Assembly: GCA_003162175.1 (NCBI GenBank)
Contig: PMMR01000038.1
Location: 11,560 to 50,308, forward strand
Length of the DNA stretch: 38,749 nt
Reading direction: 5' to 3'
From: Candidatus Methanoflorens crillii
GTDB taxonomy: Archaea > Halobacteriota > Bog-38 > Methanoflorentales > Methanoflorentaceae
Shown here: piece after piece, positions 15,940-24,988 of the stretch
Position numbering within the stretch: position 1 is the first letter of the stretch
Layout: each line of letters begins with the position of its first letter
The notes under the pieces: generated by a model
The model's database searches: none
What the model was told of the DNA's origin: nothing
The model's input: the letters and a program-made list of their open reading frames with translations, nothing else
Position numbers and translations under genes: made by a program

Positions 15940-16107
15940 ATGGCACGTTCAAGAAAGGTGGTTTGCGGGGACGGGTGCAACGGTTGCAATGTAATGAATG
16001 CCGCACTTATCGTACCTGTTCACAAGATGACGGAAAAGGACTTTAAGAAGATGGGCATCGATTATTGGAGCTCAGACTTTAGCGACGTATTTTCGAACGG
16101 AACGTGA
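15940..16107 (+). CDS. small Cys-motif protein, 55 aa
   Basis: The ATG at 15940 begins a 55-residue frame with a C-x3-C-x2-C motif (residues 9, 13 and 16 in VCGDGCNGCNV). This is followed by a hydrophobic and charged segment (ALIVPVHKMTEKDFKKMGID) and an acidic aromatic tail (YWSSDFSDVF). The Cys triad could bind zinc or an Fe-S cluster. It starts 13 bp after the phosphoesterase stop and probably shares its message, which hints at a role with DNA-end processing. No family was recognised. Confidence 0.5.
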   Translation: MARSRKVVCGDGCNGCNVMNAALIVPVHKMTEKDFKKMGIDYWSSDFSDVFSNGT

Positions 16108-16198
16108 CCGGGCGTCTCTGTTTGTGGCTTTCACGTCGGTCGCGACTTCACAAGAAAGCGAAAAGCAATAGCTGAACGTTTGCTTGTTTGTGAACAAT

Positions 16199-16936
16199 AT
16201 GCAAATGCTGCCTCAAGAGGACTTCCAAGGCATCGGAAATCTAAAACAGCAGTTCGGTATCGATTTCAGAATGATTGCCTGTGACACGTGTTTTCTTGCA
16301 TCTAGTGTTGCCACTGTGAGGAAACATCAGCCCGCCCCCCACGTGTACGCGAGCAAAAAATTGTCAGACCGACGAGTGGGTTGGGTCTACCGCGAGGCGT
16401 ATGCACTGGCGCTGTCGGGCAAATATCTCGAAAGCCTTGCGCGATTTGATGAGGTCATCAGGCTTGAGCCCGCGTACGTGCACGCGTGGAATCAGAAGGG
16501 CCTGTGCAACTACTTCCTAGGGCGGTACGCAAGTGCTGTGCACTGCTTCGACAAAGCCAGCGCACTCGATTCGCGCTACGTCGAGTCGCATAACAACAAG
16601 GGCTGCACGTTGCAGAGGCTGGATGAGTTTGACGTCGCGATTGAGTGCTTTGATGCAGCAGAATCGATACGAGCCGGTTTGTTTGAGACCTCAAATAACA
16701 AGGCTATCTCGCTGATTGCACTGGGCGACTTTACGGCGGCTCTGACGTGTAGTGATCGTTGTATTTCCGCGCACGGTGTGAACTGGTCAGTATACGCCTT
16801 GCGCAGTCTTTGCTTTTTAGCGCTAGGCGAAATCAGCGAGGGCCTTTTTGATCTCAGGCTTGCTGAAAAGCTTGATTGTGGGAACAAGCACGTTCTGGCA
16901 CTCCTTGACGTTTTCAGTCGCGCTGCTCTGAGTTGA
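16199..16936 (+). CDS. TPR-repeat protein
   Basis: About 245 residues from the ATG at 16199; a TTG at 16184 and an ATG at 16205 are alternatives. After an N-terminal region with a C-x2-C (ACDTC) come at least four tetratricopeptide repeats: YALALSGKYLESLARFDEVI, then LCNYFLGRYASAVHCFDKAS, CTLQRLDEFDVAIECFDAAE and ISLIALGDFTAALTCSDRCI. TPRs mediate protein-protein contacts; the partner is unknown. Separated from the upstream small gene by about 90 bp. Confidence 0.8.
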   Translation: MQMLPQEDFQGIGNLKQQFGIDFRMIACDTCFLASSVATVRKHQPAPHVYASKKLSDRRVGWVYREAYALALSGKYLESLARFDEVIRLEPAYVHAWNQKGLCNYFLGRYASAVHCFDKASALDSRYVESHNNKGCTLQRLDEFDVAIECFDAAESIRAGLFETSNNKAISLIALGDFTAALTCSDRCISAHGVNWSVYALRSLCFLALGEISEGLFDLRLAEKLDCGNKHVLALLDVFSRAALS

Positions 16937-17039
16937 ATGAAGGCCAGCTTGAGCTCAGGTACGAGGCTCGAGCGTAGCGTGGCAGTCGTTTGGCGCCCTT
17001 CACAAAGCTTTTCAACAATAATTGCTATGTAGAACTCGT

Positions 17040-17453
17040 ATGCCCTTAGATGATCAAGAGCTGGAGCAGATATCAAATATGCTCGAACGTGGTGGCAAGA
17101 TGCTTGCCGATCACTGCGTCGTCTGCAAGTCTCCCCTATTCAAGTTTGAAGGCAAGACGACGTGTCCTGTTTGCACGTACAGAAAGATGCAAAACGCCAT
17201 TAAGACATCAGAAAGCCCCGCGGAGGTTTCGCCACAAGTGGTAGAATCGACGCAATCAGTGAGCACGAGTCAACCTGTGTCCTTGGACGACGTGATGACT
17301 GAACTAATCTCAAACGTGGCGATCGAGATGAGAACGGAAACGGACTTAGCGCGAATCCATATGCAGCTCGAATGCATAGAGCGCGGGCTCCGAATCATTC
17401 AGCTTATCCGAGGAATCGATTCTCTCGCCGGCGATGCGTCACGAGTAGGCTGA
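17040..17453 (+). CDS. SSSCA1/autoantigen p27-type zinc-ribbon protein
   Basis: About 137 residues from the ATG at 17040. The N-terminal domain has the family pattern: ISNMLERGGKMLADHCVVCKSPLFKFEGKT (a conserved helix, then C-x2-C) and CPVCTYRK as the second Cys pair, which together form a zinc ribbon. The C-terminal part is helical. Archaeal members of the Sjogren syndrome/scleroderma autoantigen 1 family have no settled function; the zinc ribbon suggests protein or nucleic-acid binding. It lies directly upstream of glyS on the same strand. Confidence 0.85.
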   Translation: MPLDDQELEQISNMLERGGKMLADHCVVCKSPLFKFEGKTTCPVCTYRKMQNAIKTSESPAEVSPQVVESTQSVSTSQPVSLDDVMTELISNVAIEMRTETDLARIHMQLECIERGLRIIQLIRGIDSLAGDASRVG

Positions 17454-17552
17454 GCCTGCATCAATCGCGCCGGCAAGGCTGGCATTACGAAGTGAGAATT
17501 CTCAAAGCGCGTGGTTTCCAGCGAAGCAAATGGAGGCAAAGAGGAACTCGTC

Positions 17553-19301
17553 ATGCAGCTTGACAAACATAAGGATACTTCTATCGATGGCTTGAAGGAA
17601 CGGGTCTTGGAGTTGGCAAAGAGACGCGGATTTCTCTGGCCCTCGTATGAGCTCTATGGAGGGGTTGCAGGACTGTGGGATTACGGCCCTTTTGGCGCAA
17701 TGCTGAAACACAGAGTCGAAAGCGCGTGGCGCGACATCTTTGTTGTAGGCGAGAGTGCGCTCCCGATTGAAACGCCCACCATCGGGGTCGAAGAGCTTTT
17801 CCTCGCCTCTGGGCACTTATCAAACTTCGTGGATCTCATCGTTGAATGTGTAAACTGTCACACGGCTTTGAGGGCTGATCACGTCGTTACGGAGTACCTC
17901 AAGAGCAGGGGAATCGCTGCCGATCTCTGCGACCCCGGCATTGCCGGCGCGTGCGTGCCGTCGAGCGAAAAGACCCAGCAACAGATAGATTCTCACGGTA
18001 TTACGTGCCCGGATTGCGGGGGGCCTTTGGGGAAAGTGCACGATTTCAATTTGATGTTTACCACTCATATAGGGCCGGGCACCCAGCGAAAGGGATACCT
18101 TCGGCCTGAAACAGCACAAGGGATCTTTGCTGACTTTCCGAGGCTTTTGAGATTTCATAGAGACCGACTGCCCTTTGGCGTCGCGCAAATTGGAAAGTCA
18201 TACAGAAACGAAATATCACCACGCCAAGGCGTAATTAGATTGCGAGAATTCACTCAAGCCGAAGCCGAAGTGTTCGTTGATCCACGCGAAAAGAACCATC
18301 ATCCGCGGTTCGATGAAGTAGCTAACGTCGAAATCAATATTCTGTCAAAGGATTTCGTTGGCACGGCCTCAGTCAAATCTGCGTGCGAACGAAACATCAT
18401 CGCGCATGAGTATTTGGCCTACTACATCGCCCGTTGCCAGGAGTTTTTTATCCGAGTGGGGGTTCGCGAATCGCGACTCAGGTTCAGACAGCACTTGCCC
18501 GATGAGATGGCGCATTATGCGGTCGACTGCTGGGATGCAGAGGGACTTACGCAACACGGGTGGATTGAGCTTGCGGGAATCGCAGACCGAACGGATTACG
18601 ATCTGAAACAACATGAGCGGCAAAGTGGCCTCCAAATGGCGGTTTTTGTGCCGTATGAGGCACCTAAAGAAGTGGAGCGGATCGTCGTTCGTCCAAACAT
18701 GGGATATCTGGGTCCAAAATACAAGGGCAAAGCCAAACAGGTGGCAGCCTTCCTCTCAGGGATCCGTCACCCCGAAGGGGCTATCGTCTTTGACGGACAG
18801 GTTGTAGACCCCGAGGGCTACGCGATAGAAACTGTTAGAGAGTCCATCTCAGGGGACTTTGTGACCCCGCACGTTATCGAACCATCCTTTGGCATCGACC
18901 GATCTATCTACACCATTCTTGAACACGCGTACGATGAGGACACAATCGACGGCGAAAGGCGAGTCGTGCTGCGGCTGTCTCCTCACATAGCCCCGGTCGA
19001 AGTAGCGGTATTTCCCTTGGTGAAAGCATTGAACGAAAAAGCTTTGGAGGTCTTTCGCCTCCTTCGGCGTGCGGGTCTTTTGGTCGAGTACGACGATTCA
19101 GGCACGATTGGGCGACGGTATCGAAGACAAGACGAGATCGGAACACCGTTCGCCGTTACTATCGATCACGAAACTATTGAAAATTCGACGGTAACCGTCA
19201 GGGATAGAGACACGACAAAACAGGTCCGGAGCTCCATTGAATCCTTAGCGGACGTCTTGCGTGAGATGCTTGTCCGCGGATTTGATAAGCAATCCTCCTG
19301 A
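17553..19301 (+). CDS. glyS: glycyl-tRNA synthetase, archaeal/eukaryotic type
   Basis: About 582 residues from the ATG at 17553 (MQLDKHKDTSI...); an upstream in-frame start at 17511 is less likely. Class II motifs are visible: FLWPSYELYGGVAGLWDYGP at the N-terminus, LRPETAQGIFADFPRLL and FGVAQIGKSYRNEISPRQGV (motif 2, then RLREFTQAEAEVF), and motif 3 in HVIEPSFGIDRSIY. An insertion with two Cys pairs (CVNC and CPDC) follows the first block. The C-terminal anticodon-binding domain ends with AVTIDHETIENSTVTVRDRD. It charges tRNA-Gly as a homodimer. Confidence 0.97.
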   Translation: MQLDKHKDTSIDGLKERVLELAKRRGFLWPSYELYGGVAGLWDYGPFGAMLKHRVESAWRDIFVVGESALPIETPTIGVEELFLASGHLSNFVDLIVECVNCHTALRADHVVTEYLKSRGIAADLCDPGIAGACVPSSEKTQQQIDSHGITCPDCGGPLGKVHDFNLMFTTHIGPGTQRKGYLRPETAQGIFADFPRLLRFHRDRLPFGVAQIGKSYRNEISPRQGVIRLREFTQAEAEVFVDPREKNHHPRFDEVANVEINILSKDFVGTASVKSACERNIIAHEYLAYYIARCQEFFIRVGVRESRLRFRQHLPDEMAHYAVDCWDAEGLTQHGWIELAGIADRTDYDLKQHERQSGLQMAVFVPYEAPKEVERIVVRPNMGYLGPKYKGKAKQVAAFLSGIRHPEGAIVFDGQVVDPEGYAIETVRESISGDFVTPHVIEPSFGIDRSIYTILEHAYDEDTIDGERRVVLRLSPHIAPVEVAVFPLVKALNEKALEVFRLLRRAGLLVEYDDSGTIGRRYRRQDEIGTPFAVTIDHETIENSTVTVRDRDTTKQVRSSIESLADVLREMLVRGFDKQSS

Positions 19302-19361
19302 GCGCCCGTTTCGCGGCGCGGTCGAAAAAGTTGGCGGGAACCTTGTGTGACGGCCCAGTTC

Positions 19362-19811
19362 TTACGGGATTTGTATTGGGCCCTCTTCTTTGACCGAATT
19401 CATGATGATATTGATCGTTAGGTCGTTTATCCCTATCGGAGATACGTACTCTTTTAATATGCTCCGTAAATGGTCGTAATCCGTTGCAGCGATTGAGAAC
19501 TCTAGGTTGTGGTCGCCCGAAATCTGGTTGATTTGATACACCGCTTCTATCTTTTGAAGCTCTTTGGTGAAGGCGTCCATTTTTTTCGGATCGATCTTTG
19601 CAAACGCCCGGGCATTGCAGTTGAGTCCAACTTTCTCCTTGTTTATCACAGCAGAGTAACCCTTGATCACGCCCTCGTCTTCCATGATGGAGATACGATC
19701 ACGTATCGTCGATTCTGATCTGTTTAGCGCTCTGGCAATGTCCTTATACGTCATGCGAGCGTCTTTTTGGAGCAAGTACAAGATCTTCTTATTGATGTCA
19801 TCGATACGCAT
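19362..19811 (-). CDS. Lrp/AsnC family transcriptional regulator
   Basis: The 149-residue protein has an N-terminal winged HTH (INKKILYLLQKDARMTYKDI, then ALNRSESTIRDRISIMEDEG) and a C-terminal RAM domain (IKGYSAVINKEKVGLNC, QISGDHNLEFSIAATD, SPIGINDLTINIIMN). Lrp-type proteins are octameric or dimeric DNA-binding regulators that sense amino acids or other small ligands. It is divergent from mtxX across a 150-bp region that contains one TATA-like element usable in either direction, so it may control itself and mtxX. A purine-rich AGGTGAT site precedes its ATG. Confidence 0.95.
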   Translation of the reverse strand: MRIDDINKKILYLLQKDARMTYKDIARALNRSESTIRDRISIMEDEGVIKGYSAVINKEKVGLNCNARAFAKIDPKKMDAFTKELQKIEAVYQINQISGDHNLEFSIAATDYDHLRSILKEYVSPIGINDLTINIIMNSVKEEGPIQIP

Positions 19812-19852
19812 CCTATCACCTTTTGCCTATTTTAGCCAAGATTTGCGGCCTT

Positions 19853-19866
19853 GTCTTATATACGTA
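19853..19866. promoter_or_regulatory. shared TATA element between lrp and mtxX
   Basis: TCTTATATACGTAT reads as ATACGTATATAAGA on the other strand, so the element looks TATA-like both ways. It is about 42-55 bp from the lrp start and about 100 bp from the mtxX start. No second comparable element is seen in the divergent region. Confidence 0.45.
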
Positions 19867-19964
19867 TTGTCCGCGTTCGCTGTGACGGTGTGGCAGAGCG
19901 ATGCAAAGGATTTATCAGCCTATCGGCGTTCATGCAATACAAAGAAGCCTATTGTCACGGTGTT

Positions 19965-20774
19965 ATGATGGCGCACGATATCTTAAGGAAGCTTGAGCGC
20001 TGCGCCGCGCAATCGCGGAGCCTAGTTGGCATCGGAGTCGGTAATGCAAATTCGCAGCTCATGCGCGGTGTCGCGAGGGCAGGGCGCTTCGCCGATGTTG
20101 TGCTCGTCGGGGATGTTGAAAGAGCGCGACGAGACGTCGTAAAAACGCCTGAACCAGAGCTAAAACTCGTCGAAATGCTTGTCGACGGCGCGATTGACGC
20201 AGCCGTGAGGGGCACGATAAGTGCACGAAAGACGCTGCAGCACCTCAAACTGCAGATTGGAGCCCGTCACTTGTGTCGGTCGGCGCTGCTCTCGTCCGCG
20301 GCAGGCAAGCAATTCTTTTTGCTTCCGGTAGGTATCGATGAAGGCGCATCGACAATCGCACGTGCTCATCTCGTTACTGAGACCGCACATCTCCTAACCG
20401 CGCTCAACGTGCGTCCGAAAGTAGGTGTTTTGTCGGGCGGAAGATCTGAGGATAAAGGCCGGACAAAGGCCGTTGATCGGACACTTGCAAGCGCAAAGGC
20501 GTTAACTGAGCAGCTGCGCGGCGCTGGCCTTGATGCAACGAACTACAACATTCTTATTGAAGACGCGACAGAATCGTCGAACATACTCGTTGCGCCAGAC
20601 GGGGTTAGCGGCAACCTAATTTTTCGCACGCTCGTGCTTCTAGGGGGTGGGAAGGGACACGGAGCGCCTTTTTTTGGCATCCCCTACACGTTCGTTGATA
20701 CCTCCCGGTCTGGAGCTGCATTCGGCGATGCTATCATAATGGCTGGCGCCCTCAGTAATCTCGCGCAAGCATAA
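19965..20774 (+). CDS. mtxX: methanogenesis marker protein 4 (MtxX), phosphotransacetylase-like
   Basis: About 269 residues from the tandem ATGs at 19965/19968 (MMAHDILRKL). An in-frame start at 19851 adds 38 atypical residues and sits on the TATA element, so I reject it. Hallmarks are GIGVGNANSQLMRGVARAG, DAAVRGTISARKTLQHLK, LPVGIDEG, GVLSGGRSEDKGRTKAVDRT, VAPDGVSGNLIFRTLVLLGG and GIPYTFVDTSRSG. The family (phosphate acetyl/butyryltransferase-like) is found in methanogens and their relatives and was linked to methyltransferases, but its reaction is unproven. It is strong evidence for a methanogen-type host. Confidence 0.85.
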   Translation: MMAHDILRKLERCAAQSRSLVGIGVGNANSQLMRGVARAGRFADVVLVGDVERARRDVVKTPEPELKLVEMLVDGAIDAAVRGTISARKTLQHLKLQIGARHLCRSALLSSAAGKQFFLLPVGIDEGASTIARAHLVTETAHLLTALNVRPKVGVLSGGRSEDKGRTKAVDRTLASAKALTEQLRGAGLDATNYNILIEDATESSNILVAPDGVSGNLIFRTLVLLGGGKGHGAPFFGIPYTFVDTSRSGAAFGDAIIMAGALSNLAQA

Positions 20775-21024
20775 TTTTAGTCGGTTGCCTCGATTTGGAA
20801 AAGTCCCACGGAGAAAAAGTGCGGCGCGGATCTCCAACTGAGCTCAAGGCACACCGAACGGAGCGTGTGGCGGGTTGTTGCAGCGCCTAAATGATCGGCG
20901 CTGCTGTCGCCGCCGAGTGCCAACGGGAGCTATTGAGTTTTGATGCCCAAGGACGTCGCGTTCAGCAAGATACTTTCAATAGACTTCGAATCATACCGGT
21001 GAGACAGAAAACGTCTGGCAGACC

Positions 21025-23415
21025 ATGCGCGAGACTACCGTTACCTTGAGGATACTTGGCATGACGTGCACGATGTGTGCACTGACGATTGAGAGACAGC
21101 TTCTCGGTCAACGTGGGGTTGCAACCGCCACCGTCAACTTTGCACTGGGGCAAGCTACGATAAAGTATGATGCTGACACGGTTGCCTCTAAACAGCTCGT
21201 GCAGGCTATACGCGATGTAGGCTATGACGTCGACATAGAGCGGGCAGAACTTGAAGTCGTAGGTATCGTGTGCGCCTCGTGCGTTATGGCGATCGAGACA
21301 GCCTTGAAAGAGATTCCAGGCGTCATCGATCAGAGCGTGAACCCGGTAACTGCGAAGGCGGTCATCGACTATGATCCCTCGATCGTGACCGTTGACAAGC
21401 TCATACAGACAATACGAAACACAGGCTATGACGTCACAGAAGTCCCGGAAACAGCGGAAACGGCACGGCTTGACAGGGAACGGGCGTCTCGAGAACGTGA
21501 GATCGGACAGTATCGAAATCGCCTCATTTTCACGTTAGCCTTCGGCATCCCCCTCCTGTTGGGGATGCTCGCTCCGTACGTTGCTTCCATCCCGGTGTTC
21601 TTTATGAACGCCGTGTTCCAATTTTTGGTCACGACTCCCGTCATGATTATCGTTGGTTATGGGTTTTACCGGAGGGCCCTCATCTCGGTCGCGCACAGGG
21701 GCGCAAATATGGACGTTCTTATTTCTTTAGGGACGATCGCCGCATATGCATACAGCACGGCGGCCACCTTTTTCATTCCTGGGTACACGTATTTCGACAC
21801 CTCAGTGTTCATATTCGCATTCGTGCTCCTCGGCCGCTATCTTGAAGCTCGCGCGAAAGGCAGCACGTCTGAGGCAATACGGACGCTTTTGCAGCTGAAG
21901 CCGGAATTTGCCATCGTCATAACGGAGGGGGGAGAGCAGTCAGTCCCGGCTGACGAAGTCCGGGTCGGCGATATGGTTCTTGTTCGCCCGGGTTCAAAGA
22001 TTCCGGTTGACGGGCTCGTCGCCGAGGGGCAGTCTGCCGTTGATGAGTCTTTACTTACCGGCGAAGCTGTGCCCGTCGATAAACAGCCCGGGGATGAAGT
22101 GATCGGTGCGACGATCAATCGCGAAGGACTGCTGAAAATAAAGGCGACGAAGGTCGGGGCAGACACCACGTTAGCACAGATTATCCGGCTTGTGGATATG
22201 GCACAAACGTCAAAAGCGCCAATACAGCGGTTTGCAGATCGAGCGGCAAGCTATTTTGTTCCGGGAGTCGTAGCAGCGGCTCTTCTCACATTTGCGGCAT
22301 GGACGTTTTTGGGGCTCCCGTCAAATGATGTCCTCTTGCGTACGATCGCTGTACTCGTTATCGCCTGCCCGTGCGCCTTGGGGCTGGCGACGCCAACCGC
22401 AGTCATGGTCGGAACAGGTCTCGGTGCCGAAAACGGCATTCTGATCAAAGGGGGTGAATACCTTGAGCGTGCCGAGGACATCGATACAATCGTGTTTGAT
22501 AAGACCGGAACGCTAACCGAGGGCGTTCTCACAGTGACAAACGTCTTTAGTGACACGTCATTGTCGGAAGCAGAGATCCTGCGGCTCGCCGCCAGCGCGG
22601 AGCGGGGCTCCGAACATCCGCTCGCTCAAGCAGTATTACGCCGTGCCGCGGAAATGGGTGTAGACTCAAGCCCCCCACAGGATTTCAAAGCCGTGGGGGG
22701 GCAGGGGGTTACCGCGTCAGTAAATGGCGTCGATGTCGCGCTTGGCAACAAGGCGCTCATGGACGCGCGCGGCATAGAAGTTAAACAAGGTGCCACGATC
22801 CGCGAATTCGAGGCGCAGGGGAAGACCGTCATGATGCTTGCGGTCAACGGCACGCTAGCAGGAGGAATTGCACTGGCTGACAGAGTTCGAGCCGAAGCTG
22901 CGGGCGTTGTCGCGGAACTGCAGGACATGGGAATTCAATCGGGCATGCTTACGGGCGACAATCAGACCGCCGCGCGTGCAATCGCAACGCAGATCGGAAT
23001 CCGAAGCGTGCATGCTGAAGTGCTCCCGCAGGGCAAAACCGCTGAAATTGCGCGTTCTATGGGGGGTGGGAATGTCGTGGCTATGGTGGGTGACGGCATC
23101 AACGACGCCGCCGCGTTAGCCGAGGCCGATGTCGGCATTGCAATTGGCACAGGCACCGACGTTGCCATTGAAGCATCAGATATCACACTGCTGCAAGCTG
23201 ATTTGCGCGGTGTCGTGGCTAGCATTAAGCTCTCAAAAAGGACGATGACGACGATTCGTCAGAACTTCGGCTGGGCGCTTCTTTACAATTCAATCGGCAT
23301 CCCGATAGCCGCGCTGGGGTTTCTACGCCCTGAGTTCGCAGCAGCGGCTATGGCGATGAGTTCGGTATCGGTCGTCGCCAACTCACTGCGCCTCAAACGA
23401 TACAAGCTCCACTGA
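21025..23415 (+). CDS. copA: Cu+-exporting P1B-type ATPase with two N-terminal metal-binding domains
   Basis: The 796-residue protein has two heavy-metal-associated domains: GMTCTMC (C15, C18) and GIVCASC (C83, C86). Eight membrane helices are expected. CPC at residues 448-450 in helix 6 ([17 protein letters not shown]) marks the Cu+/Ag+ subgroup. The A-domain has GEAVP, the P-domain DKTGTLTEG with the phosphorylated Asp at 492, and the hinge [20 protein letters not shown]. The N-domain has HPLA. C-terminal [12 protein letters not shown] and [15 protein letters not shown] are the conserved last-helix signatures. No copper chaperone gene or regulator is adjacent. The second HMA domain has GIVC in place of the usual GMTC. 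Confidence 0.97.
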   Translation: MRETTVTLRILGMTCTMCALTIERQLLGQRGVATATVNFALGQATIKYDADTVASKQLVQAIRDVGYDVDIERAELEVVGIVCASCVMAIETALKEIPGVIDQSVNPVTAKAVIDYDPSIVTVDKLIQTIRNTGYDVTEVPETAETARLDRERASREREIGQYRNRLIFTLAFGIPLLLGMLAPYVASIPVFFMNAVFQFLVTTPVMIIVGYGFYRRALISVAHRGANMDVLISLGTIAAYAYSTAATFFIPGYTYFDTSVFIFAFVLLGRYLEARAKGSTSEAIRTLLQLKPEFAIVITEGGEQSVPADEVRVGDMVLVRPGSKIPVDGLVAEGQSAVDESLLTGEAVPVDKQPGDEVIGATINREGLLKIKATKVGADTTLAQIIRLVDMAQTSKAPIQRFADRAASYFVPGVVAAALLTFAAWTFLGLPSNDVLLRTIAVLVIACPCALGLATPTAVMVGTGLGAENGILIKGGEYLERAEDIDTIVFDKTGTLTEGVLTVTNVFSDTSLSEAEILRLAASAERGSEHPLAQAVLRRAAEMGVDSSPPQDFKAVGGQGVTASVNGVDVALGNKALMDARGIEVKQGATIREFEAQGKTVMMLAVNGTLAGGIALADRVRAEAAGVVAELQDMGIQSGMLTGDNQTAARAIATQIGIRSVHAEVLPQGKTAEIARSMGGGNVVAMVGDGINDAAALAEADVGIAIGTGTDVAIEASDITLLQADLRGVVASIKLSKRTMTTIRQNFGWALLYNSIGIPIAALGFLRPEFAAAAMAMSSVSVVANSLRLKRYKLH

Positions 23416-23558
23416 ACGGCTTCGAGCGTTGCGTCGACTGGTTGCTTGTATAAACGTCATCTGATCAGGCCACCTGCGCCACCGTCTAGGCCACACAATC
23501 ATTCAATAAGTTTTTTCTGCGCTTCGCGAGACGTTATGCGGGCCGAGACGCTAGGTTT

Positions 23559-24410
23559 ATGAGAGCGTCTCCTTATAGGACTGTTGAGTTCATGGCACAG
23601 GCACAGATGGGAACGCGCTCTAGAGCGGGCTCAGCGCACCGCTCACAGCTTTTGTATCACGGGACGGTAATAGACGCACATAATCACATCGGCATGGACT
23701 TAGAGGGGGTCATGCAGCAGCCCCAATCCCTTCTGCGTAAGATGGAGCAATCGCACGTTCAAAAGTGTATAATCTTTCCTTTCAACGAGATTAAGCCTGG
23801 CAAAGCGTTTTCAACTGCAAATGATTACATAGCGAAAGTCGTCGCAGCTCACCCTGAAAAATTCATCGGATTTGCCCGCACAGATCCTCAGCATCCACTC
23901 GCTGTCGATGAGGTCCGGCGAGCGGTTAAGCAGCTGGGATTGAAAGGGCTGAAACTGCACCCGCGCAGCCAGCTGTTCAATCCATCTGATGAGCGAACGC
24001 TGCCGATACTTGAGGCGTGTGTGGAGCTCCGTGTGCCGATACTGTTCCATTCCGGCTACGCGTACGATCCTATTCCACCGATGATTGCTCAAGTGGCGCA
24101 AAGCTTTCCCGAGCTCTCGATTATCATGGGCCATATGGGTTGCTCAGAAGTCTGTACGCCAACCGGCGTCGAGGAAGCCATTCACGTCGCGCGCTGCAAC
24201 GACAACGTCTACTTAGAGACGTCTCGTGTCATGCTTGCCTCTTGCATTGCCAAAGCCGTTCAGGTTGTTGGGGATACTCGGGTGTTGTTTGGCTCTGATA
24301 CGCCGTACGGTTCGCAGCTGGATGAAATAACGACGATTCTGCGAACGGGGTTATCGGAAACATCTCTGAGTCGAGTATTCTCAGAAAACATTAAGGAATT
24401 GCTCCGCTAG
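23559..24410 (+). CDS. amidohydrolase-2 family metal-dependent hydrolase
   Basis: About 283 residues; an ATG at 23592 (MAQAQMG) is an alternative start. The TIM-barrel motifs are VIDAHNHIGMD (HxH metal pair), GLKGLKLHPRSQLF (Lys/His), VPILFHSGYAYDP, IIMGHMGCSEV and LFGSDTPYGS (the conserved metal Asp in GSDTP). This is the amidohydrolase-2 superfamily; substrate is unknown. It starts a plus-strand group with a TPR protein, a TrmO-FmdE fusion and a UPF0173 hydrolase, all closely spaced. Confidence 0.88.
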   Translation: MRASPYRTVEFMAQAQMGTRSRAGSAHRSQLLYHGTVIDAHNHIGMDLEGVMQQPQSLLRKMEQSHVQKCIIFPFNEIKPGKAFSTANDYIAKVVAAHPEKFIGFARTDPQHPLAVDEVRRAVKQLGLKGLKLHPRSQLFNPSDERTLPILEACVELRVPILFHSGYAYDPIPPMIAQVAQSFPELSIIMGHMGCSEVCTPTGVEEAIHVARCNDNVYLETSRVMLASCIAKAVQVVGDTRVLFGSDTPYGSQLDEITTILRTGLSETSLSRVFSENIKELLR

Positions 24411-24482
24411 GTCGCTGCAAGGGAGCCGACGCAACCCGCGCATTCGAAAGTGCTTTATAAGTCAGAAGAACACTTCTCGCTC

Positions 24483-24962
24483 ATGGGTTCAGTCGACGAT
24501 TATATCGCGCAAGCGATCGACCGCTTGAACAGCGACGACATAGGAACAGCGATTCAGATGTATCGTGAAGCGCTCAAACTAGATCCGAGCGATCCTACGG
24601 CATTGACCGGACTTGGGGCTGCACTCGACGAGTCAGGAGAACTCGAAAGCGCGATAGATTGCTACCGAAAAGCGCTAAAGGCGGCCCCTGATGATGTTAT
24701 TGCACGCAGCGGCTTAGGCGTCGTCTATGAGCAACAGGGCAATATTGATCTTGCGACGAAGGAGTATCGCGCTGCATTGTCACTTGACCGACAAACTGCC
24801 TTCTTGCACATCGCCTATGCTCGAGATCGACACAAAAAACGCCTCGTAAGGGAAAAAGAAGGATACGAGTCGAAAGTTAAAGAGCTCGAAGAACTCATCG
24901 ACCGCTACGTGAGCGCCGCTGAAGCAGTCGATCGAGACGTCGCGGAGGACTTTCTAAAGTAA
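24483..24962 (+). CDS. TPR-repeat protein with C-terminal coiled coil
   Basis: About 159 residues from the ATG at 24483 (MGSVDDYIAQ); an upstream in-frame start at 24450 is less likely. Three tetratricopeptide repeats run from residue 5 to about 110 (GTAIQMYREALKLDPSDPTA, ESAIDCYRKALKAAPDDV, DLATKEYRAALSLDRQTA). A basic/acidic coiled-coil tail follows (KRLVREKEGYESKVKELEEL). It is a scaffold or adaptor. It precedes the TrmO-FmdE fusion by 26 bp and may be co-expressed with it. Confidence 0.8.
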   Translation: MGSVDDYIAQAIDRLNSDDIGTAIQMYREALKLDPSDPTALTGLGAALDESGELESAIDCYRKALKAAPDDVIARSGLGVVYEQQGNIDLATKEYRAALSLDRQTAFLHIAYARDRHKKRLVREKEGYESKVKELEELIDRYVSAAEAVDRDVAEDFLK

Positions 24963-24988
24963 CGACCAGAACTGCTTTAACGAAGTGA

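Noticed and set aside
19851-19964. Longer MtxX start
   Set aside because: The added 38 residues lie on the promoter element and have no family similarity; tandem ATGs at 19965 fit the family length.
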